DNA of 64,000 bases from contig OY540815.1 in the NCBI GenBank assembly GCA_961205875.1, positions 4,650,001 through 4,714,000 of the forward strand. The letters run 5' to 3'. Under the pieces are notes generated by a model. The model saw nothing but the letters and a program-made list of their open reading frames with translations, was not told the DNA's origin and did not search any database. The translations under genes were made by a program, and so were the position numbers. Shown here piece after piece: positions 44,775 through 55,200 of this stretch (its first letter is position 1; every line of letters starts with the position of its first letter). The stretch comes from Sialis fuliginosa (lineage: Eukaryota > Arthropoda > Insecta > Megaloptera > Sialidae).

Positions 44775-45370
44775 TACAGGTGCATTTTTAAGTTATATAA
44801 AATATAAAAAAGTGTCAAGTTCAACTAATTGAGATGTATATTTTTACACCCCACTTGCTTAGATATTAAAATTAAAAATTCTATGACGCCCCTCCCTATA
44901 ATTCCAAAATTTTAAATTATATTGTTGACTTTAGTATTTGTCGTTGGTAGTGCCACCAAAATCTCGTTACCAAATTTTTTTCAGATTTTATGAGCCAGTA
45001 GTTACAGAGTTAGAGGGGGGGGACAAAATAAAACACTGCTTTTAGCCCCCTACAGGCGCCATTTTTAAATTAGAAAAAAATAAATATATGGTCATGTTCT
45101 ACTATATGAGATGTACATTTTGACATGCCACATGCCTAGATATAAAAATAAAAAATTTTAATTCTATTACACCCCTCCCTATTATTCCAAAATTTAAAAT
45201 TATATTGTTGACTTTAGTATTTGTTGTTGATAGTCGCACCAAAACCTCGTTACCAATTTTTTTTCAGATTTTTTGAGCCGGTAGTTACAGAGTTAGTGGG
45301 GGGGGGGACAAAATAAAATACTGCTTTTAACCCCCTACAGGCGCCATTTTTAAGTTAGAAAAAATATATA
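44775..45370 (+). repeat. Tandem repeat, ~280-bp unit, two units plus start of a third
   Basis: Units begin TACAGGYGCMATTTTTAA-like at 44775, 45051 and 45336 (periods 276 and 285). Each contains CCCCTCCCTAT, ATATTGTTGACTTTAGTATT and a G-run before ACAAAATAAAA. The third unit is cut at 45370 by the fold-back element and seems to resume at 47187 (GATGTACATTTTGACATGCC), with another TACAGGCACC start at 47250. Confidence 0.7.
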
Positions 45371-47186
45371 TGGGACGTTCTTTGTCAAACGGAACAAGGC
45401 TCTGCCCAAAATTCATGTTGATGGATTTTAGTAATCTTGGGCTTAAAATGTTCGTTATTGATCCCTCTTCATGGGGTAGTGTGGCCTTTTGGAAAATCTC
45501 AAAATGGCGGCTCAGTATGGCGGCCAGAAATCAGAGAAAAATCAATATGTTGAATTAAAATGTTAGCGAAAAAAAATATTTACGGCCGATTCGATTGGTT
45601 ATGGGTGCAAATTGTTTGTAATTGACAGCGCTAAAAAGTTGGATAGGTAGATTGACGAAATCCAACATGGCGGATCCAAGATGGCAGCTGAAACCTAAAA
45701 ATCGTCGAAAAATAAACTTTTTGACACTAAACCTGATTATATTGGCCTCAAATGTTGAGATTCAAATACTCATTACATATACAGGTTATTATGAATCCAA
45801 AATCTAAAATGGCGGCTTTGATTAATCTCAAAATGTAATAAAATCGGTAAAAAACGGTGAAAATTAGGTGGAAACAGTCTCGAACGAGTATATTGATGGT
45901 TCATAGATCGTCAAATGATTGCGTTTTTATATCGTGAAATCAAACTTCATAAATCAAATATGGCGGAGTCAAAATGGCGTCGAACAATGCCATATATAAG
46001 GAAAAACCCATTGTTAAATGAACTCGCACAACCCATTTTGTTGAAATTCTTAAGCGAAACGTGTTATCTCGTTGTTTTGAGCATTCTGAATACTAATCTG
46101 TACTCAGAATTGGCCAGAATCAGATTTAAAAAATAATTATTTCTTAGTTTTTTAAATTTTTTTTCTTTTATTTTTTTCCTAATTATTTTTTATATTTTGT
46201 TGTTGTTGCTTAGACTATAATAGAACATCTAGAAAACTGGCAAAAAGATTTGCCATAGTACCAGCGGTAACAAAAATTTCTAAAGCTCATACATTCAAAG
46301 TCTCGTCCGATATAACCCTTACTGCATTTAGATAGTCTAGTGCATTCAAAATATTATCAACAACAAAATATAAAAAAATAATTAGGAACAAAATAAAAAT
46401 TTAAAAAACTAAGAAATAATTATTTTTTAAATCTGATTCTGGCCTATTCTGAGTACGGATTCGTATTCAGAATACTCAAAACAACGAGATAACACATTTC
46501 GCTTAAGAATTTCAACAAAATGGGTTGTGCGAGTTCATTTAACAATGGGTTTTTCCTTATATATGGCATTGTTCGACGCCATTTTGACTCCGCCATATTT
46601 GATTTATGAAGTTTGATTTCACGATATAAAAACGCAATCATTTGACGATCTATGAACCATCAATATACTCGTTCGAGACTGTTTCCACCTAAATTTCACC
46701 GTTTTTTACCGATTTTATTACATTTTGAGATTAATCAAAGCCGCCATTTTAGATTTTGGATTCATAATAACCTGTATATGTAATGAGTATTTGAATCTCA
46801 ACATTTGAGGCCAATATAATCAGGTTTAGTGTCAAAAAGTTCATTTTTCGACGATTTTTAGGTTTCAGCTGCCATCTTGGATCCGCCATGTTGGATTTCG
46901 TCAATCTACCTATCCAACTTTTTAGCGCTGTCAATTACAAACAATTTGCACCCATAACCAATCGAATCGGCCGTAAATATTTTTTTTCGCTAACATTTTA
47001 ATTCAACATATTGATTTTTCTCTGATTTCTGGCCGCCATACTGAGCCGCCATTTTGAGTTTTTCCAAAAGGCCACACTACCCCATGAAGAGGGATCAATA
47101 ACGAACATTTTAAGCCCAAGATTACTCAAATCCATCAACATGAATTTTGGGCAGAGCCTTGTTCCGTTTGACAAAGAACGTCCCAT
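45371..47186. mobile_element. Fold-back element with near-perfect ~835-bp arms
   Basis: Left arm 45371-46208 begins TGGGACGTTCTTTGTCAAAC. The right arm 46357-47186 is its inverted copy with only scattered differences. The loop is about 150 bp. ATATATA flanks both ends, so a TA-type target is possible. The arms are rich in AAATGGCGG / AACATGGCGG phrases. Matching short frames in both arms (e.g. 45370-45558 and 46998-47219) are mirror translations, not genes. Confidence 0.85.
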
Positions 47187-47375
47187 ATATATAAATAGAT
47201 GTACATTTTGACATGCCACACGTCTTGGTATACAATTTTTTTAAAGCCTCCTACAGGCACCATTTTTGATTTAGAAAAAAAAAAGGGTCAAATTCCGCTT
47301 GTTTGGTTATACATTTTAACATGCCACATGCCTTGGTATAAAAAAAAATTTTTACCTAGCTTTAGCTCCTTATTG

Positions 47376-47392
47376 CCCCCCCCCCCCCCCCC
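47376..47392 (+). repeat. Poly(C) run of 17
   Basis: Homopolymer in the tandem-repeat remnant. Runs this long are prone to length error in sequencing. Confidence 0.8.
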
Positions 47393-48370
47393 TGAAAAAT
47401 TATTTATTCAATAAGTATGTACATATTTTACTAGAGGGTGTCATTTTACATGTTCAGTAAAAATTTCAAAGTTTCTAGCTTATATAGTTTACGAGCTATT
47501 TAGCTTTGAGTGCAAAGGACGGACGGACGACAAAGTGAGTTTAATAGGGTTTCTTCGGAAGCTATTCTGGTTTTGAACATGGGACGCCTAAATAACCGTC
47601 CTGAGCATTGACCTCTCGCCCATATTTATCGTTGTTTCAATGCAGCAGTTTATGACTTATATAGAGTGGTAAATTTCTATCCGCGATTTCTCGGAAACGG
47701 AGACGAGTTGGCACCCAAATCTAGCGGGGATTAATTAGTACTTACTTCAACTATAACCACACGGAGTCTCTACCTGTAATTCGATGCACCTCTGTGATTG
47801 TTCCCTTGTTAGCCGCGCTGCTAAGGTATACTATTGTATGCAGCGCGACTATCGCGTACTACATATGTGCGATTCAGAAGCGCGACTAAATCTCCAGTGT
47901 TTTACGATTTACATGTAAAATGAATATACGCGATGGTCGCGCTGCTAAAAGTCACTAGTGTAATGTAAGTGGTCTAAAAGTCAGATTCGTCAAGCTCGAA
48001 AATGTGACGCTCCTCGAGTAAACTCGACGAGCTTAACGAGAGAGAATAAACTATCTTCGTAAATACAAAACTCAGTAGCTTACACTACCGTATTATTGTC
48101 TCTGTCAAATTTACTCGAATTGCGTTATATTTTTGGTAGCGTGTATTGGCATATGTGTTATACGTTTAGTAAGTACTACTACATTGCTTGGCTAGGTTTT
48201 GTGGCTTTTTTAGTGTTACGTGAAAAGGAAACACTTATAGAATCATTACGGTATTCGTCTGTCCATCCGTCTGTCATAGGCCATTTTCTATTCGACGTAT
48301 TTGATTTAAATATGGCGATACTAGAGTTGGGTATTTTATTTAGTTCATGACAGAGAGTGCTCCCTATAGT

Positions 48371-49412
48371 TCAGTGGTCTTTAATGAACTAGTTCGTTCT
48401 TCTAGTTCTTTTAGTTCATAAAAAAAAAATCCGGACTAAACGATGTCAATTTATTGATTTAGATATATTGGATTGTTGGATTTTTAATGTATAATTAAAT
48501 TGTTTAATTAGTAATTTTGTATTACTATTTTTTCGTCAAACTATAGAAATGCAAACTGCTGCAATTTTTAATTCGTTATTAATTTATAGACATTTTGACA
48601 GAATTTGACAGGCATATTGCATTCATATGAACAAAAAAATTCAATATAATATATCTTTAGAAAATAAATTCAAAATTGGTAATAAAGTATTGCAAACGTA
48701 AATTATTAAACATAAAAATCATCGGGAACTATTGAACTAAAAGAACGGAGCGCATACGAACTAGTTCCTCTAGGGTCAATCCATATGAACTGGTCCAGCA
48801 CTGGTTGCTCGATCATTCTAAAAAAAATTGATTTTTTGTGTGTAATTACCCTAACTTTTTTGAAATAAAGGGGGGCAAGTCTCAGAGTTGAACTTTGGTT
48901 TGTGAACACAACTAGTACCCACCTATTTGTAAAAAATAATTTGACTTGTTAACTTTTCCCCTTCTTGCAAAAACATCCCCTTGAAAATGGGATTTTTTCA
49001 AAAATAGAACTAAGAATTAAGGCTGAAATTTCACCCTTTAGGATAACATCTAGGTGAAAATGTCTAGAAGTAATCTTGTAGCCTGTTTTATTCTAAACAA
49101 TTTGCTTTTAGTCCCGTGTTGAAAGGTTTGATAGAAGCTGAGATATTTTAGTTTCCGCTAACCCTTTAAAGTACAAAAAATGCTGCGACCTGTAGAACAA
49201 ATATGGCCGTCACGCGAAAACAAAAAACAATAAAATTAAAATAATGGTCGTTTCAAACTACCAACATGTTAGGGTAATTACACACAAAAAATCAATTTTT
49301 TTTAGAATGGCTAAGCAACCATTTAATTTAATTTTGGACCATTTCATATGGATTGACCCACTAGTTCTCGTGTGGGAGCGTTCTTTTGAACTAGTTTGTT
49401 CGTGAATTACAC
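48371..49412. mobile_element. Probable hAT-like element with GAACTAGTTC motifs
   Basis: GAACTAGTTCGTTC-type motifs cluster at both ends in inverted arrangement (48390-48418; 48736-48768; 49361-49405). Possible ends are CAGTGGTCTTTAATGAACTAG and ...GTTCGTGAATTACACA. No clean target duplication. A second MITE (48773-49359) is inserted in it. Confidence 0.4.
48773..49359. mobile_element. MITE with GGGTCAATCCATATG inverted ends
   Basis: Ends GGGTCAATCCATATGAACTGG-like and inverted. Inner inverted blocks share TAGGGTAATTACACAC. Flanks are TCTA / ACTA (3 of 4 bases). 587 bp, non-coding. The same kind of ends and a 4-bp duplication occur at 58605-59015. Confidence 0.7.
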
Positions 49413-49419
49413 AAGTTTA

Positions 49420-50146
49420 GTCGATACTAATAAAATAATTAAAACAACAAAAGAAAACTTATGCAATGTTTATTATATTTACATAACAATACATATTTCA
49501 TTTAAACAGTTTCACATTAATCTGGATATAGCTTTTTATAATTATAATAACGAACCTTAAAAATATAATTTTACGAGAACGACACAACAAAAATAAAAAT
49601 AATAATATAAGACATAATATACGAGTCACTTAGTTGCCGTTGTGATCAAGTACTCATTTTACTTATTTGATTGAAATTCGAAATAAAATAAAACAATCTC
49701 AAATTTATATATTAACTCAGTCGTTTTGGCTTCGAAAACGACTCGAACGTCTTGATAAAAAGTTAAAATAACCTCTTATTGCAACTGACTAGTTGAAACA
49801 TCCTTTTTTTTAACAACTATTTATATATAAAATGTCCCAGCTTCTGAAGGACCAGACAATTATTTTTAGAAAGCTGATTTTATACTAAATACAACTGTCT
49901 GAATAAATTTTAAATCGAGCTATTCAAATCGGAGATATATATTATTTCTTCAGTTCTCAATATCGACCTTTTTGTTACCTATTTTTTTAAATGTCTGGTT
50001 CTTTGAAGTTAGAACACTGTATTTTTATAAATAATAATAATATATGACACTGATATGTTTATATTATATGGAATAAAAACAAACATTTTCAGTAGCAGAA
50101 AACAATAAATATGAAACACATTTTGAAATTAAAGTATACATACATA
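49420..50146. other. AT-rich stretch without recognised gene
   Basis: No open frame of interest and no repeat I can match elsewhere in the window. Confidence 0.3.
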
Positions 50147-50870
50147 AGGTACTGGCATCAATCTAAGTAAAGTAAAACAACCAGTAATGGGCACCCAGTG
50201 ATGGACACTTGCTAATAATTACAAAATGATAAGTAAGTAGGTACTACGACACAAAAGTTGTAAAATAAAGAATGATAAAGTTTGAAACAATGTAAAGCAG
50301 ATGTTATGATACTATAATAATTAGTAAATAGATTGTACTAACAATTAGTTTAAATGTCCACCATTTTGACACCCATTGGCCGATTATCATCAAATTACGC
50401 AATTTTACAGTTAAATGTCTAAAGATTATGATTCAGTAATGGCAGTAATCAAATATCAACAAATATTTCTATTTTAGTACATTTATGTCCGGTATTATAA
50501 AGGACCTAACAAATTTTGTTAGCTAGCAATTACATTCAAATGGGGTATTAATTCTGTACTAGTATCTATGGATTAGTTATGGAATTTAGAGCAGTGACAC
50601 TTCAACTAATTGTAACACAGTTGGCATCTTTGACCGTACAAAATAATTTTCATAACATCACCACTGTTTTAATACCGTTTGTATTTACCTACAACGCGTG
50701 CGCGAAACTTGTCAGTCATCAACAAACTCTAAAAGAACTGTCATATAAGTTTGATATCTCAGTTGAAAGTGCTTGCTAGCTAACAAATTTGTTAGGTCCT
50801 TTATGATACCGGACATTAATTAAACAAGAATCCAACACCAGGGTATGATCCAAGACTGGTGCCAGTACCT
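50147..50870. mobile_element. MITE with AGGTACTGGCA inverted ends, itself interrupted
   Basis: Ends AGGTACTGGCA and TGCCAGTACCT are perfectly inverted and flanked by TA on both sides. A second MITE (50486-50815) is inserted in it. Related fragments lie at 455-640 and 62910-63090. Confidence 0.65.
50486..50815. mobile_element. MITE with TGTCCGGTATTATAAAGG ends, copy 1
   Basis: Inverted ends TGTCCGGTATTATAAAGGA / TCCTTTATGATACCGGACA, flanked by TTA on both sides (50483-50485, 50816-50818), a TWA-type duplication as in Harbinger elements. Subterminal GCTAGC motifs. 330 bp; the frame at 50579-50779 is not a gene. Confidence 0.7.
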
Positions 50871-50971
50871 TATTTTGATTCCAATGATTTCCACTTTTTA
50901 TTTAATTTTTACTTATAGTTATTATTACTTTAAAGCTGTTGCTCACAGTCTTATTATTAATAGTACACAAA

Positions 50972-51313
50972 TGCCCGGTATTATAAAGAATTTGCTAGGC
51001 TGCAATTACAAATTAGCTCCTAGCTAATGCTATCTGATAGGTGTCAAATTGTTATGAAATTGCTTGTTATTTTAAAACAGTGGTAATAAATGTATAATAA
51101 TGTAAATGCTATGCATTTTATGAGGTACACTTGGAAGCACTTATTTTAAGTCGCCAATTTCTACTTAATACGCATGTGCCAAAGTCATTATATCTACAAT
51201 TTCATTGGCTACATCTGTGAGTGGTTGTTATTTATATTTAATACCTAGTAGATAGCGTTAGCTGGGAGCTAATTTGCATTTGCAACCAAGCAAATTCTTT
51301 ATAATACCGGGCA
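50972..51313. mobile_element. MITE with TGCCCGGTATTATAAAG ends, copy 2
   Basis: Inverted ends TGCCCGGTATTATAAAGAAT, then matching inner arms with AATTAGCTCC. Flanks AAA / TAA. 342 bp. Same family as 50486-50815. Confidence 0.7.
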
Positions 51314-51380
51314 TAATAATTTTTTACTTTTAAATAAATAATAAATGTTTGCTCTACTCTCTTAAACTGAATTATTGAAA

Positions 51381-51580
51381 AGTCACTGTTGACTGTTCTA
51401 CTCTGCACTATAAAATAGTGCTAATCAGTGAATAATCACTGAACAAATCAGTGAGTCATTGTTGCAAGGATCCTCAATATGGCTGAAACCACTGGTTGAT
51501 CAGTGAGAAGTGGTATAGACCACTGATTTTTTTGACGTTCACTGAAGGAATCAGTGGAATTCTCACGGATTCAGTTTGAG
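51381..51580. repeat. Cluster of AATCAGTGA / TCACTGATT motifs
   Basis: At least seven copies of (A/G)ATCAGTG or its reverse complement CACTGAT/CACTGAA within about 180 bp, mixed orientations. Similar TCACTA/TAGTGATT text lies at 16768-16836. Looks like subterminal repeats of a hAT-type element whose ends I cannot place. Confidence 0.4.
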
Positions 51581-51925
51581 AGTATTTTTTAATTAACAAT
51601 TAACTAATAATCTTACACGTATTTTTATTACTAATACAACAAAAACGGAAGTATAGTTTGTATTATTCATATTGTCACACATATTTCTGCATTGTTAATA
51701 AATAATCATTTATTGTTGAAACTTTTTTACGCAGAAATAAAATTATAGTACGGGACATTTTCATAGATAATTTTATGCTCTTTACTTTTGATAAAGACCT
51801 TTTTTGTCGTAGAATTGATGAATAAGAAGATATTTTTGAAAATCACAGTGTAAGCACTCATTCTTTTAAAAAAAATCTATGTAATTTTTGTTAACAAATT
51901 AATCTTTGTTTAAATTATCACACGA

Positions 51926-52243
51926 TCAAAATCTTGTATTATTTGGCATTCTTTGAAAATATGCTATCCGATCTTCTAACACTCTAAAGTTATGAATCCA
52001 TCGGCTTCCTTTCCTTAAGCTACCGTCAATCCCGTCTTTCCAGACTCCGGCTGGAAGGTACACCTCTCTTTGTCGCGTAGCCGGATCTAAAATTGGAGCT
52101 ACAATCAGCTCTTCCCCGACTGAGAACTCGTCCATGACCATGTGGCATGCTGGGTCTGCGGAATCCAACATCCACAGTGGACGGATTATCGGAAGGCCGG
52201 AATCGAGAGCTTCTCGGGCATATTTTTTTAATAATGGCGTTAC
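51926..52243 (-). CDS. GH31 gene, last coding exon
   Basis: 318 bp after acceptor TTCTTCAG. Reads VTPLLKKYAREALDSGLPII, then the C-terminal beta domain with EVYLPAGVWKDG, and ends NNTRF and TGA. Confidence 0.9.
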   Translation of the reverse strand, partial: VTPLLKKYAREALDSGLPIIRPLWMLDSADPACHMVMDEFSVGEELIVAPILDPATRQREVYLPAGVWKDGIDGSLRKGSRWIHNFRVLEDRIAYFQRMPNNTRF

Positions 52244-55200
52244 CTGAAGAAAAATTAACAAAGTTTAGTAACTTTATAAAAATTCATCGGAATTTAGCCG
52301 TTCAAAAAACATTTCCAAGACTGGAAATTCTGCTTTACAATTATTTAAATTACATTGACTTTCTGGAAAGTTATAAGAATTTAAGCAAGTAAAAAATAAA
52401 TGGTAAACTTAAATCTATTGATGCGATTAGAAAGAATACAGTTTCACCTTCAATTGGTTTTTCTAGATTTGACCTACGATTTTTTTTGCAGAGAATAATA
52501 TGTTATTATGCTTTTAAAGTTAGCCTCGCCATTTTTGATTTGAAAACAAGTTATAAAGAATCAAAATTCTTATTACATTTTAATCTGAAGAAAAATATAG
52601 AAAATATATCCGATTTTGGATAATTTAAATAGTTCGAAGCCCATATTGAAAATACTATACCACTGTACATACTTAAATTATTTTTTTTAAATAAATGTTT
52701 TTGCTCTTAAGTCAAAAAAATTTGTACTTAAATTTTTTTCAGCACATTTCAGCAAAACTTAAATTTTTTTCCAAATCAAAAATGGCGGAGTTAACTTTAC
52801 TCTCTCTGAAAAAAAAAAACGTAAATCAAATCAAAAAAACTAATTTAAAGCTGAAACTCTAGTCTTTCAATTGGCATTGTTAGTTTTTATCTAAGGAAAT
52901 ATTTAACCTCCTGCGCTCAACTTACAATCTGCTGCCTTAGAGCTGTTAACCTCTTCGCCATCTCCAGCACATTCTGGTCCTTATACTCGCTCGGGAGATA
53001 CGTAAACCTCACGACAGGTAAAAACGTTGTCAATTGCAACCACCTAATATACAGTTCCTTATCGGTCATGCTGCTTCCATTCCCACTAACAAGATCTCCT
53101 CCGACCGCCCCGGGCATCACAAACGGGTATCCGATAATACCGTACGTCAATATTGTCGGTATAACAAGTTTAAAGGACTCCCACGTAGCTTCGAAAGGGG
53201 GCAAGGATACAAAGATCGGGGCTCTCGGACGTTGAACAGCTCCTGAGACTCCTATAAGGCTTAAAGTCCCTTGCATGCTGTTTATTAATAGAGTTTTGTA
53301 TTGATCTGGATTTGTTAAAGGAATATGGCACTGGTAATAGTGAGGTATATCGAATGCCGTGCCAATATCTAGATAGAACGCATCGATCCGATATTTATCT
53401 TTAACCGCTTTCAACTTCTTGTAGAGCCACGGATATGTATCGTTCTTTGTGAAATCTAAAACGCCCGCACTTTCTAGGGATTTGTATCGAGTCAGAGCTG
53501 GTATCTGTCGATCGCTGAACCTTTCCGATATGAGAATGTGATTATGCACGGTCGTAGCGAAATTTATGCTTTCCGTGGATATGAAAGGCTGTATCGATAG
53601 GACGATCCTGAATCCGCGCCTGTGAAGGATATTGATTGTTTCTTCGAGCGTCGGAAATCGTTCTGTATCTAAAGTAAAATCACCTACGTTCTCTTGCCAG
53701 AATTCGTTCACAAGCACGTGTCCCTGTCTGAAGAATCCCAAAGCAATCACGTCTTCCGTATAATTATAAATAGAACTTTCTTCAAGTTCTGATTGAGACG
53801 ATGGAGAAATTTGCCAAATCGGTTCGCTCAGCAATGTATTGATCGTGTCGATATCATCTTGCTTCAGTCCGTCCCACAATGACTTATCCGATAGCGAAGC
53901 GTGCAGCGCCATCATGTTGGAGCTGGTACAAACGCTGTAGTTCAAATGAGGGTAGACAGTTTTGTGGTTCACGTAGACAAAATCATCATACCGAGCATTC
54001 AAACACAGTTGTTTCTTGTTTGCTACGGAGTTGATTGAAACATAGAGGGGTGATTCGTTGTCGATTACGATTGCGACACCTTTCGAGCCGATGAAGTAGC
54101 GTTTAAGGACGTTGCCCCATTGTTGAGTGCGGTGTGCATTGCCGGTTATGAACGGAGCAAACTCGTGGGTACCTTTTTCAAGAGGCCACGTCATGTTGGA
54201 GACTTGGCCACCGCCGTACCAGTTTCCTGTAAATTAATTTATTGATTATAAATACAATTATATAAGGTTTGAATAATCGTGAAGTAAATCTTTTGAATTT
54301 ATGAATATCAGTACTTTACTTAAAGCAGCCTTCTAGCTACTGAACTGTTTGACCTAAAAAATGAGGTTTATCGTAAATATAGTAAAAAAAGGGATGGGAA
54401 TGGGTTACCATTACCTATTCAATTTCTGCGAGTGGGATATTAAATTAAAACTGACATTTTAAGAAATTTAAGTACACAAACGTTTTGTTATTAATAATAT
54501 CTTCGTTTAACAAATAAAAAAAAAACTTAAAAATATTTTATCACTGAAAGTAATCGTGAGAAAAATCTGAAGAAATGGGAATGTGTATAATGATGTCGAA
54601 ATCATAAAAATATCTGCCATGGGAGCCACAGGACTTTCTTATATGTAATAACTGACAAATTAATAAAAGACAGAATAAAATAAATTATAGAAAATAATAT
54701 TCTCTACAATATGATACATGTATATGTATATGGATATAAAATTATGGGTAATGAATTCTTTTAACGACTAATAATAGAAGGATGAAATTTTATATTTAGG
54801 ATTAATTTTTGTCTGGGAAGACAACCACCTACATTTTAAAACGATCACTAAACTGATCACTACTCTTGTCAATTTTTGAATTATCGAAATATTTTTGAAA
54901 TAAGATAAAAATTGTTGAGTATATTATATTATCTGTAATTTATGTCTCATACATTTTTTTCCAACATTTGTGATTTAGCCAAAAAGAATTTTTTTACATA
55001 ATTAATTAGAATCATCTACACTGTTCACTCTGAGTATTATGTATAAGAAAGTCCCATGCTACCTATGGCAAGCACGTACACTGTTTAATCTCTGTAATAC
55101 GTATAAGAAAGCCCCATTACACTCTTGGCAGATAATTAAAAAAGTTTTTTTTTTTTAAATAAACAGAACATAAATTATTATAGATGATAATATTACCTAC

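Larger units (their letters stand above)
42694..47975. mobile_element. Composite element with ~150-bp inverted ends
   Basis: Left end AGACCTCTTACACATTGG...TTTAGCAACGC continues after a hAT MITE with GTCACAGAGGTGCATCGAGT...GTGGTTATAGTT. The right end carries the same text inverted from 47975 back to about 47750. Right-hand subterminal GCGCGAC/GTCGCGC motifs recur (47840-47945). No clear target duplication and no transposase. The interior holds AT-rich sequence, a tandem repeat and a fold-back element. Confidence 0.5.

Noticed and set aside
45370-45558. Pairs of matching short frames at 45370-46136 and 46444-47219
   Set aside because: They are mirror images produced by the palindrome; no start context, codon pattern or similarity that suggests protein.
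48096-48350. 84-aa hydrophobic frame
   Set aside because: Begins in the repeat end of the composite element and contains a CCGT/CTGT-type tract; no similarity recognised.
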